A stretch of DNA of 64,000 bases from Roseimicrobium sp. ORNL1 (lineage in GTDB: Bacteria > Verrucomicrobiota > Verrucomicrobiia > Verrucomicrobiales > Verrucomicrobiaceae). Below are positions 27,409 to 37,200 of the stretch, one piece after another; the stretch's first letter is position 1, and each line of letters opens with the position of its first letter. Below the pieces are notes generated by a model, which saw nothing but the letters and a program-made list of their open reading frames with translations, had not been told where the DNA came from and searched no databases. The DNA lies in the NCBI RefSeq assembly GCF_011044495.1, contig NZ_CP049143.1, positions 5,270,001-5,334,000 on the forward strand, written 5' to 3'. A program made the position numbers and the translations under genes.

Positions 27409-27948
27409 TCACGCAGGGTCTGGTGTGTATAGATTCCAACGTTTCAGGACACCCGTGGGGCCATCGAGTTCAAAGTCCATGGATATGCCACTTCTCGAGT
27501 AAAAGAGAATAGTCTCCTCATCATCGACGTCCACAGACTCGGGTTCGCCAAACCATTCTCTCAGCGCTGCCTCGTTAGCTTGCGAGGTGAGCGTGAGCCC
27601 ATCCAATGAACCTCCTCGAAGACGGGGTTGGGAAAACTTCAGTGCGTCATGTTCTGGCAGGCAACCGTCTGGTCCCATCAAAAAATAGAGGCTGCAGAAT
27701 TTGCCATCCTCAAAGCCAATCTCGAACCCCTGAGGTGCGTACAGAAACACGCGATAGTCCTTCTTCGAATCCCCCCAACCAACCCGATCGGGTGTGCCCA
27801 GAAAAGAGGCCTCATTCAAGTCCGCGCCGAAACTGAGCGGGCCAAAACGCATATGACCCACGTCGAAATCCGGGAGTGGGGGACGAAAGCTTCCCCAGTG
27901 AATCGTAGGATCATTCTGGCGCCGAAAAAGTCTCTGGAGAAAATTCAT
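27409..27948 (-). CDS. hypothetical protein
   Basis: The 179-aa product has no signal peptide or membrane helix. It shows several aromatic beta-type segments (IHWGSFRPPLPDFDVGHMRFGPLSFGAD, YRVFLYAPQGFEIGF, ILFYSRSGISMDFEL). The build resembles small SUKH- or immunity-like soluble proteins, but no signature confirms that. The local sequence is visibly less GC-rich than its neighbours, which may indicate transfer. It ends 19 bases from the convergent S4 gene and begins 18 bases after the stop of the DUF1801 gene on the same strand. Confidence 0.6.
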   Translation of the reverse strand: MNFLQRLFRRQNDPTIHWGSFRPPLPDFDVGHMRFGPLSFGADLNEASFLGTPDRVGWGDSKKDYRVFLYAPQGFEIGFEDGKFCSLYFLMGPDGCLPEHDALKFSQPRLRGGSLDGLTLTSQANEAALREWFGEPESVDVDDEETILFYSRSGISMDFELDGPTGVLKRWNLYTPDPA

Positions 27949-27966
27949 CGCGAATCAAGATTGGAC

Positions 27967-28392
27967 TCACTTGAGACCAGCGGCATCACTGCGAGTTCGT
28001 TTCTTATGCACATCCTTTTTGAGGGCAGATGAGTTTTGTTGATGGTCCGCCGCCTTCGATAATGCGATGCGTTGGATCAGTGCGCACGGGATCGCCTCAC
28101 TGAGCGGAAACTGCAGGTTCCCCTTTTCACCCGCATAGCGCGCCGTTTCCTTCTCCAGCTTCGCATCCCCCTTCATCGGTGGATACAGGCCGATGTGTTT
28201 CTTGAAGGCGGCAAAGAAGATGAACACCTTTCCACCCAGAGTGAACGCGGGGATTTGATAGCTGATCTTCTCCTCTGCATCTGGTACCGCGGTCTGGATG
28301 GTAGAGCGTATTTCCTGCAGGATGGCCTGCACTTCGGGTGAGAATCCCGCGATGTAGTCGTCGATGTTCTCCGGCTTTTTTCTGGCAGGCAT
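27967..28392 (-). CDS. DUF1801/YdhG-like protein
   Basis: The 141-aa product matches the DUF1801 pattern: NIDDYIAGFSPEVQAILQEIRSTIQTAVPDAEEKISYQIPAF, then FIFFAAFKKHIGLYP and LQFPLSEAIPCALIQRI. Members include the frataxin-like YdhG proteins proposed to handle iron in Bacillus. The Lys/Arg-rich tail (KKDVHKKRTRSDAAGLK) is extra. It lies head-to-tail with the hypothetical gene at 27409-27948. Confidence 0.85.
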   Translation of the reverse strand: MPARKKPENIDDYIAGFSPEVQAILQEIRSTIQTAVPDAEEKISYQIPAFTLGGKVFIFFAAFKKHIGLYPPMKGDAKLEKETARYAGEKGNLQFPLSEAIPCALIQRIALSKAADHQQNSSALKKDVHKKRTRSDAAGLK

Positions 28393-28451
28393 GGTCCAGT
28401 TTTATACAGGACGGGATCCGCACTGCACACGAGAAACCATCCTATCAGGCA

Positions 28452-29393
28452 CTACTGGGGCGCCTTGGGCACGGGAGGAGGCGGCGGCGCGCCCTCGCCT
28501 TCAGGCCTTGGCGGAGGAAGCGGACGCTCACCCCGGTCTCTGTCCCCTCCAAAGCCGGGACCTCCCGGGCCACCCGGACCGCGTTGTTCACGATCACGAC
28601 CCCAGTCCCGATCCCGGTCCCACGGAGACTTGCCCCATGCCTGCACAAATTCCGCCTTCGCGGCGCCGAAGTACGCCTCCCGGAGTTTCCTCCAGGCTTC
28701 AGGACGCAGTTCCGGAGAAGCCTCCTGGGCTCTTTGCAGAGCCTCCTTCACCGCAGGCACCTGGGCAATGCGGTCATGCATCGGCTTGGTATCGGTTTCG
28801 CGGCGGTCCATCTTCGCCCATACCTGAAGTTCTCCCCCCAGCCTCTGAATGGCCTGTGGGGCGAATTCCGGGTCTGCCGGGTCCGGCATGCGCGCCATCC
28901 CGGGGAAGCCGCCCGGAGGACGCACCTTCTCAAGAATCTTCACCACCTCGGGATCCGCCTTTTTCAGCGCTTCATGGAGCGCAGTGCGCATCTCCTCATT
29001 CGCCTTGGACATGCGATCACGGGCAGCGATCACCTCAGGGTCCTGCCAGGCCTTCTCAAAGGCCTCGCGCACCCTTTGCCGTTCCTCTTCAGGCAGCCCC
29101 TTGAACATATCCCCACCCCCACGCTCGCGATCCCCGCGAGAGTAGCCGCCTCCGTAGCCGCTGCCACCCGGGCCACCAGGGCCTCGGTTGTCAGACCGGT
29201 GCCAGCCTTTATCTTTGTCCCGGTCCTTGTCTCCCCCCTCACGAGGCGGCTTGTCCGGCCGCTCGGGACCATTGGCTGCGGGGGGCGGTGGTGGAGGCGG
29301 TGTGGAGGCGTCCTGCGCCAGGCACGGTTCCACGCCGGCCAGCAGCGTCACTGCTGTCGCTGCTGCGGTTGCCAGGAGCGCGGCGGATTTCAT
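28452..29393 (-). CDS. secreted Pro/Gly/Arg-rich protein with a Spy/CpxP-like helical region
   Basis: The product is 313 aa from ATG 29393. The frame continues much further upstream, but that part is antisense to the aldolase gene. A signal peptide (about 1-26) precedes a low-complexity stretch with a seven-Pro run, DKDRDKDKG and Gly-rich repeats. A charged helical region (about 100-255) follows, with LPEEERQRVREAFEKAWQDP and similar patterns like the LxPEER motifs of periplasmic Spy/CpxP chaperone-type proteins. The tail is again Gly/Pro-rich. The function is unknown; a periplasmic chaperone or metal-related role is only suggested by fold type. Confidence 0.75.
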   Translation of the reverse strand: MKSAALLATAAATAVTLLAGVEPCLAQDASTPPPPPPPAANGPERPDKPPREGGDKDRDKDKGWHRSDNRGPGGPGGSGYGGGYSRGDRERGGGDMFKGLPEEERQRVREAFEKAWQDPEVIAARDRMSKANEEMRTALHEALKKADPEVVKILEKVRPPGGFPGMARMPDPADPEFAPQAIQRLGGELQVWAKMDRRETDTKPMHDRIAQVPAVKEALQRAQEASPELRPEAWRKLREAYFGAAKAEFVQAWGKSPWDRDRDWGRDREQRGPGGPGGPGFGGDRDRGERPLPPPRPEGEGAPPPPPVPKAPQ

Positions 29394-29543
29394 GGGCGAC
29401 ACTTTCAGCACGGCGGCGCAAAACGCAACGGCTGGATTGGCGGACTCAGTCTTCACAGGGGGATATAACCCGCCCGCGACCGAAAGTTGCTCGCCCCGGG
29501 CCGGGGGGTTGCATGGGCGCGATTCTTGCTTTATTCCAGTCCC

Positions 29544-30575
<1,032 letters not shown>

Positions 30576-30608
30576 AGCGCCTGCTTAGACTCGATACCAA
30601 TCACCAAA

Positions 30609-30637
30609 GCCGCGACTCCATGAGTCGCGGCTTTTTT
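30609..30637 (+). terminator. intrinsic terminator after the aldolase gene
   Basis: A perfect 10-bp stem GCCGCGACTC / GAGTCGCGGC (30609-30618 / 30622-30631) with loop CAT is followed by six T residues. Confidence 0.95.
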
Positions 30638-30672
30638 GTTGTTGTGGCGTCTCGTGAGCCGGCACCGGGATC

Positions 30673-30708
30673 GTGGCCGACTTTCTCCGAAAGTCGCTGC
30701 ACGTGAAA
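30673..30708 (-). repeat. REP-like palindromic repeat, copy 1 (inverted)
   Basis: This 36-base copy, read on the minus strand, matches copies 2 and 3 except at two adjacent positions. Its core is the hairpin GACTTTC-GGA-GAAAGTC. It points the opposite way to the other two copies, as in paired REP units next to their transposase. Confidence 0.88.
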
Positions 30709-30847
30709 AGGCCCTTCAATGCTGCTTTCTCACTGAACGACGCACACTCCCAGCCCTCCCAGCTTTGTTTTTTTGTTTACACTATGATACAACAACCTCA
30801 TTGCAGCTCGCGCAAAATCATGCGATTTGGTCAGCCATAGTGTCTCT

Positions 30848-30887
30848 TTTCACCCGCAGCGACTTTCGGAGAAAGTCGGCCACTATC
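30848..30887 (+). repeat. REP-like palindromic repeat, copy 2
   Basis: This 40-base copy is identical to copy 3 and carries the hairpin core GACTTTCGGAGAAAGTC (30861-30877). It lies 20 bases before the probable transposase start. A longer reading frame from 30827 would translate the repeat, which argues for the later start. Confidence 0.92.
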
Positions 30888-30907
30888 CCCATCCCTCTGC
30901 GCATGCC

Positions 30908-31549
30908 ATGGACTTCATTCCGTTCAATCCTTGGGAACATGTCGAGATCTACGAAGGTAACCTCCCCCACTGGCAGCAAAGGGGCTGCACTCACTTTGTC
31001 ACCTGGAGGACAGAAGACTCCATTCCAGCAGCATTCTTGAGGCAATGGAGCCAAGCTCGCGATATCTGGCTGCGTGTTCACGAAGTGACACCTGAAACTC
31101 TCGAAAGACTGCCTCCGGAGAAGTTGATGGAATATCACAGTCGTTTCACTACGACATTTCACAATGAACTGGATCGCGGCCATGGTGCCTGCCTCCTGCG
31201 AAAACCTGCAGTGCGAAAAATCACCGAGCAAGCACTCCTCTTTTTCGATGGGGAGCGCTATGAGATGGGAAACTTCGTCCTCATGCCAAACCATGTGCAC
31301 TTCCTTGTGCGCTTGAGAGAAGGCATCACGAGCAAAGAGCAATGCTTCTCATGGAAACGCTTCACAAGCGGTGAGATCAACAAGCTGGCGGGGCGTCGAG
31401 GGGTATTCTGGCAGTCGGAAAGCTATGACCATATTGTTCGCAGCCTAGAAGCGCTGGGAACCATTCAGAACTACATCGCTAACAATCCAGTGAAAGCTGG
31501 GTTACGCGAAGGAGAATACACGCTGTATCAGCCTGCGGGTTGGATGTGA
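30908..31549 (+). CDS. REP-associated tyrosine transposase (RAYT, Y1/HUH family)
   Basis: The 213-aa single-strand DNA transposase shows the HUH motif MPNHVHFLV (H129, H131) and the catalytic Tyr173 in SYDHIVRS, followed by YIANNPVKAGL, the usual end of the fold. The N-terminus NLPHWQQRGCTHFVTWRTEDSIP is typical of this group. RAYTs are domesticated relatives of IS200/IS605 transposases thought to move or maintain REP palindromes; here three REP-like copies flank the gene. ATG 30908 is preferred over the longer frame from 30827, whose first residues translate a REP copy. No frameshift is seen, so the gene may be active. Confidence 0.92.
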   Translation: MDFIPFNPWEHVEIYEGNLPHWQQRGCTHFVTWRTEDSIPAAFLRQWSQARDIWLRVHEVTPETLERLPPEKLMEYHSRFTTTFHNELDRGHGACLLRKPAVRKITEQALLFFDGERYEMGNFVLMPNHVHFLVRLREGITSKEQCFSWKRFTSGEINKLAGRRGVFWQSESYDHIVRSLEALGTIQNYIANNPVKAGLREGEYTLYQPAGWM

Positions 31550-31577
31550 CAAGGCGGGCTTTTGATCTGAAGACAGG

Positions 31578-31617
31578 TTTCACCCGCAGCGACTTTCGGA
31601 GAAAGTCGGCCACTATC
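31578..31617 (+). repeat. REP-like palindromic repeat, copy 3
   Basis: It is identical over 40 bases to copy 2 and lies in the same orientation, 28 bases after the transposase stop. With copy 2 it frames the gene as direct repeats. Confidence 0.92.
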
Positions 31618-31635
31618 TGCGCGGGCACGCCTCGC

Positions 31636-33276
31636 TTACTTCTGCTCAGATGGTTTTTGCGCTTCGCTGGCTTTCTTGTTTGGCGTCGCATCAGCCCCTG
31701 AGGCTCCGGGATTCTTCGCAGCAGCCTTCGCCCGTACAGGCCGCACCGGTGGCTCCTCCAGCTTCACGGGCCAGTCGTCTGTGCGGAAGGGGGAAGCAGG
31801 GAGACCAGCACTGTTGAAAAGCGTGGCCTGGCAGTTGTCCGTCCAGGCATAGCGAACCGCGATAGGACTGGGCACGTCCGGACTGGAGACCTGGATTTTG
31901 CCATCCACGATCTCCGCCTTGGCGGGCTTCCACTGATGGTCTTCGCCGGCGATCACGAACTCCTTGAGTTCACCTCCTTTGGCGGTGAGGCCCTCTGCGT
32001 TGGTGAATGAGAGCACGACCTTTCCATTGCCCACGTCATGGCCATCGAGCGTCGGGCCACGGAATTCGTTGTTCTTTCCATACACAGTATTCAGAGCCCA
32101 GAGCCCGAGTCGCTGACCCACTGCCTGTTTGTTCTTGGGGTGAATGTCCTTGGCCTCGCCCACATCAATGGTCACTGCCATGCCGGTCTTCGGCAGCTTC
32201 AGCGTCTTCAGCATCGCTTCACGCACCAGGCACCAGCCATCGGCACGGCCGACGTAGTTCGGCAGCTGCACCCAGGCGAAGGGCAGTTGCTCATCACCCC
32301 AGTCCTTGCGCCACTCCGTCACGAGCAGAGGCAGGTGGTACTGGTAATACGCCGCCTTTTGAGGCGTCGTGTTGGCCTCACCCTGGTACCACAGGAAGCC
32401 GCGCAGGGCATAGGGCGCAAGAGGCGCGATCTTTCCGTTGTAGAGACCTCCGATATTTCCCTTGCGCTTGGTTGTCTCCACAGGATCCCGGGGCTTTCTG
32501 GGCAGGGGCTTGCCCGCCTCACGCGCCTGTGTCACCATCAAGTTCCAGCGCTCCAGTTGCTTCTCATACTGCGCCCGTGCCACTGCCGGGTCGAACTCCT
32601 TCGCGCCGACTTCCAGCGCCGCAAGAAGTGGTTTGAGGTCCAACGAAGCCCGCTGCGCCTCCGCGGAAACCCATGAATCAATCGGTGTACCACCCACTGA
32701 GGAATTGATGAGGCCCACAGGCAGCTTCAGCGCGTCATGGATTTCGCGCCCGAAGAAGTAGGCGGTGGCTGAGAAGGCGCCCACCGTCTCTGGAGAACAC
32801 ACGGTCCATTGGCCTTCGCACTCCGCTTGCGGTTCATTTGCCGGACCCGACCTCACGGTGAACATGCGAATCTGCGGCAACTCGGCAGCCTGCTTCTCCT
32901 TCTCAAAGTCCTTCGCCCGATTCACTGTCATGGCCATGTTGGATTGACCAGAGCCCAGCCAGACCTCACCCACGAGGACATCCGCCACCGTGATCGTGTT
33001 GGTACCTTTGGCTTCGAGAGTCGCAGGTTTGGTGGTGGCCTTCATCGGCTCCAGCTTTACCATCCACTTGCCTTGCTCATCCGCTTTGGTGTTCTTCGAT
33101 TGGTCAGCGAAGGTCACCGTCACCTCCTCGCCCTTTCCTGCCCATCCCCACACCGGCACCGGCTTGTCACACTGAAGCACCGCGTGATCCGAAAAAAGCG
33201 GATGGAGCCGGACGACCGCCTGCAATGGGGCGGCCAGGATGCCAGACAAGGCTGCGAAGAAGACGAGTCGTTTCAT
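31636..33276 (-). CDS. sialate O-acetylesterase-like SGNH hydrolase
   Basis: The product is 546 aa from ATG 33276, which opens a signal peptide (KRLVFFAALSGILAAPLQA). The catalytic serine lies in GSGQSNM (near residue 111), with the SIAE-type GLINSSVGGTPIDSWVS and FLWYQGEANT segments. The acidic/His block near DVGEAKDIHPKNK completes the usual active-site set. It should remove acetyl groups from sialic acids or other acylated glycans outside the cell. The C-terminus has a Lys/Ala-rich disordered tail of about 50 residues. It follows the RAYT locus. Confidence 0.9.
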   Translation of the reverse strand: MKRLVFFAALSGILAAPLQAVVRLHPLFSDHAVLQCDKPVPVWGWAGKGEEVTVTFADQSKNTKADEQGKWMVKLEPMKATTKPATLEAKGTNTITVADVLVGEVWLGSGQSNMAMTVNRAKDFEKEKQAAELPQIRMFTVRSGPANEPQAECEGQWTVCSPETVGAFSATAYFFGREIHDALKLPVGLINSSVGGTPIDSWVSAEAQRASLDLKPLLAALEVGAKEFDPAVARAQYEKQLERWNLMVTQAREAGKPLPRKPRDPVETTKRKGNIGGLYNGKIAPLAPYALRGFLWYQGEANTTPQKAAYYQYHLPLLVTEWRKDWGDEQLPFAWVQLPNYVGRADGWCLVREAMLKTLKLPKTGMAVTIDVGEAKDIHPKNKQAVGQRLGLWALNTVYGKNNEFRGPTLDGHDVGNGKVVLSFTNAEGLTAKGGELKEFVIAGEDHQWKPAKAEIVDGKIQVSSPDVPSPIAVRYAWTDNCQATLFNSAGLPASPFRTDDWPVKLEEPPVRPVRAKAAAKNPGASGADATPNKKASEAQKPSEQK

Positions 33277-33381
33277 CCGCGTGCAAACAGTCAGCGAGAA
33301 CCGTTTCTTGCACGAGATGCGAAAAGCTGTCCCTCTCGTCTGTCGAGACAACGCAACCCGACCGAGCCATTCCGCAACAAA

Positions 33382-34134
33382 CTAGTGTCCTGCTACCGGG
33401 CCCCAAATTTCCCGCAACAGGGTGAAGGTCTCAGGCTCTGATTCCTTCAGCTCTCCGTGCACAAATGGGGAGAAGTCATTCGTGCCGAAGTATGCCTCCG
33501 ACATCTCGGCGAAAAACTCCTTGTGATTCGTCATCGCGTAGTGGCGGACTTTCGCTCCATCGATCTTCAGCACGCGAGCGCCACGCTCAGCAGCCACGTA
33601 TTTATCCCAGACCTGCTTCACACGTGGGTTCTCGAAACCCAGTACCTGATCGTGATACGCATGGGAGAGCTCATGCAGCACACACCAGGGTTGGATGAAA
33701 TTGTGCCGTGCATCGGCAAACTTCTCCGCCACGGGAATGTGCACGCACTTGGCCAGATCCTCGGCATAGCCATTTTCCTTGAGCCAGTCCACCGAGGGAT
33801 GGTACTGCATCGAGGTGAGTTTGCCGTGAGACAAATCCAGCACGATTACCACCTTCCGGCACTTCGCGAGCGGCTCCGGCGCCATCACCGTGGAGATGTC
33901 GGTGAGCTTGGCCCTGAGCAACTCGAGAGCGCGAGTGCCCAGTTCAGCGTGAGCCGGGGCCAATAGGCGATCATCCACTCGCACCGTCCATCCCTCAATG
34001 CTGCGAGCGGTACGTGACGCAGGTTTCTCCGCGATCGGCGTTGCGGTTTCGGCAGGCTTCCCATTCTCAGAGTACAAAAAGCCGGAGAGAAGGAACAGCC
34101 AGAGAGTGGCGAGAGAGGCAATGAGCGCGGGCAT
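33382..34134 (-). CDS. secreted or anchored metallopeptidase-like protein
   Basis: The product is 250 aa from ATG 34134 (GTG 34164 would add 10). It has an N-terminal signal or anchor helix (about 3-20) followed by a soluble domain. HELSH at 154-158 is an HExxH zinc motif, and a downstream glutamate in NHKEFFAEMSEAYFG could be the third ligand, as in gluzincins related to the anthrax lethal-factor-like group. It lies 105 bases upstream of the esterase gene on the same strand and may be co-transcribed. The substrate is unknown and family assignment is by motif only. Confidence 0.75.
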   Translation of the reverse strand: MPALIASLATLWLFLLSGFLYSENGKPAETATPIAEKPASRTARSIEGWTVRVDDRLLAPAHAELGTRALELLRAKLTDISTVMAPEPLAKCRKVVIVLDLSHGKLTSMQYHPSVDWLKENGYAEDLAKCVHIPVAEKFADARHNFIQPWCVLHELSHAYHDQVLGFENPRVKQVWDKYVAAERGARVLKIDGAKVRHYAMTNHKEFFAEMSEAYFGTNDFSPFVHGELKESEPETFTLLREIWGPVAGH

Positions 34135-34215
34135 CGATATCGGCAAAATACGGTGCCCACTCACGACCTCTCACGGATTCTTTCCCTTTCTTCAAACAAT
34201 CATCCCTGCCAGAGT

Positions 34216-37200
34216 TCACCGCGTTCTCCTGCGGCGAAGCACTGCGGCGGAGAATGCCAGGGCGAGCAGCATCATGCGTCCCGGCTCTGGGATGACGGCG
34301 ACCGAGATGACGCCGGTGGTGTAGATCTCACTGGTGTCCCACTTCAGCCCTGTGGCCAGATCGGGAAGCACGAAGTTCTGGAAACCACCGCTGTAATTGA
34401 TACCGGGTATGACACCAGACCAGTCGAAGAGTTGCCAGAAGTCCCCCACCCCCCACGTCAGTCCGGACATCCCTGTGGTGTCACGCACTTCAAGGGTGCC
34501 TCCGATGACCACCTGGTTGGCGCTGTTGAGCACGAGCGAGTCATTAAAATAAATCGGATCTTCCCCCTCTGTATATTTATCGAAGATATCAAGCTGCACG
34601 GTACCGAGAAGGCTGATGATGCCGCTGGTTATCCCATCACCTCCCGTTTGAAGCGTGAGCTTCGCGGGAGTGGCACTCAGGAAAAACGGACGATTGTGCG
34701 AGTCTCCTACCATGAGCTTGGCGCCGGAGGATACGGTGATGCTGGTGTTGCTTGCGGGTGACGCCGCGCTGCCAGCTGCTTTTCCGATATAGCCAGAACC
34801 ACCCAAGGTGGCACCCGATTGCACCGTCACATTTCCTGAGCCGGAAGCCGAACCCTTGATATTGGCCGCCAGCAACGTGCCTTCACTGACGGTGGTGTTT
34901 CCGGTGTACAGGTTATTCCCTGCCAAGGTGGTGGTCCCTGCACCGACCTTGGTCAGGCCATGTTCGCCTGAGATCACCGGATTCAGGATCAAATTGCCCG
35001 CGCCACCCACGCTGGAGTCGGATGCGAGAACGACGGAGGTGAGGTTTGCCGTGGCGGTGGCAGCGGCCGTGCCGTCCGGGTTGGTAATGGTCACCGTAGG
35101 CGCGGACTCGTAGCCGGAACCAGAGTCTGCCAGGGTAAAGCCATTGAGCACGAAGTTCTGCGCGTTTGCCACAGCGGTCGCAGTCCCGGGACTGCTGCCG
35201 GCGATGGCAATGGTGGGCGCAGAGGTGTAGCCCGTGCCGGGGTTGATGACGGTCACCCCAACAATAATAAAATTGGTGTCATTGGAAACGACGGTGGGAT
35301 TGGTCCCTTGGGAGAGGACGGTGCCACCGGAAAAGATGGCAGTCTGCTGGGCGGCGGAGAGCGCACCGCGGAAACCGGTGCCGGGATTCGTGACCGTGAT
35401 GCTGACCACTTTCCCTGATGCATCCAGATTGGCGACGCCGGTGGCACCGTTGGGCAGGACCACGGTGGGAGCTACCGAGTAGGTGGTGGTGCCAGAGGTA
35501 ACAGTAAGGGCGGCGGTGGTAAGTCCAAAAACCGGCTGCAATACCGCCCCGCTGCCGCCACCGCCGGTGATGGTGATGTTTGCATCATTCAGGTCGAAAC
35601 CCGCACCACCATTGGTAATGGTGATGCTCGCGGAGGAGAGGCCAAAAGAGCCGGTGGCGGCGGCAGACATTCCAGTCTCGGAGGTCGGCGGGGCGATGGT
35701 GATGGAGGTTCCCGCTGCCCAGCCGGTGGAAGCGGCGGTGGAGAAACTGAGAGAGGCGACACCACTGCCAAGGCTCGCCGTGGTTCCGATGTTGTTGTTC
35801 ACCAACGCGCCCCCGCCACCTGCGCCATGGCCATTGAGGGTAATGACCTCCTGCACGTTTTCCTGGCCGTTGAGATCCAGCGTGGCCCCGTTCTCCACGG
35901 CGGTGCCACCCTTGCCATTTGTATAGCTGGCGCCCGTACCGCCAAGGGCCTGGGCATTGCCGAGGAGGAGCTTGCCTTCCTGGACGATGGTGCTTCCGCT
36001 GTAGGTACTGGCCTTAGTGAGTGTCAGGGAGCCTGCTCCACTCTTGACGAAGTCGAGATTGTTGTCCGCATGGTTGTTCCCCGCCTGGAAAGTAGTACCC
36101 GTACCGCCGAGTGATCCGGCATAGGTCTGCGAGCCGGAGGCCACTTTCACTTCAAGCCGGCTGGTGCTGGCAGCGCTCCCGCCGACAACTGCATTGGCCG
36201 TGCCGCTGCCGGTAGTGGCGAGCCCGGCGATGATTTGGGAATAGCCATTGAGCCGAAGCACGCCTGAGGTGGACGTGGAAGCGGTGCCGAGCGTGACGGT
36301 GGTGCCGGTGGGCAGGCGATCGTTGCCGCTGCTGATGGCGAGAATGCCATTGCGTACTTCCGTGGCACCGCTGTAGGTGTTGTCGCGCGCAGTGAGCACG
36401 AGGCCGCCATTGCCAGTTTTCACCAGGCCGCCCGGGCCGGTGACATTGCCGCCGAAGGTGAGCTGCGAGAAGGAGCCGGTGTCGGTGCCGTTCACCACCT
36501 CGATGCGTGAGGTTGTCTGGAGCACGATTTCACGGTTGAGCGTGATTCTTGGGTCAATACTCACGTCATCGGCTGTCTGGTCGGTCAGGCGGATCGCGCC
36601 GAGATTGTTGTAGCCGTCACCATTGATGACAATACGCCTTCCATCCGGATTGGTGGTGGAGGCATCCTGGAAGGTGCTGCTCGTGTCGTCAGTAATCGTG
36701 TAGCTGCCGCCGTTGTTCACGGTGATCAATCCAGCGTTATTGAGCTGTTCGCTGTTCATGATGATCTGGCCCTGATTGATGACGATATTGCCGGTGAAGG
36801 GGTTGAGAGCCGTACCAAAACTGATGGAACCCGTGCCCGTCTTGGTCAGGGTGCCGGAACCTCGGAAAGCGCCGTTGCCGACGCTCTGGTTTTCACCGGT
36901 GATCTCAATGGTGGCGCCCGCAGAACCGATCGTGATGAGATGGGTGCCTAGCACATTGGTAACGCCAGTGGCGGCAGCGACAATGAGGGTGGCGTTGTTG
37001 ATGAAGACCTCGGAGGCGTTGGCACCGAAATTGGCAGAGGTGGTGACCTGCACCGTACCTCCGTTGATGTAGGTGCCGCCCGTGTGGGTGTTTGTGCCGG
37101 TGAGAATCAGGGTGCCGTCGCCGTCTTTGGTCAGGGTCGTAGTACCCGAAATCACCGAATGAACCGTGAGAGCTCCAGCAGTGCTGTTTTGGTGGATGAT

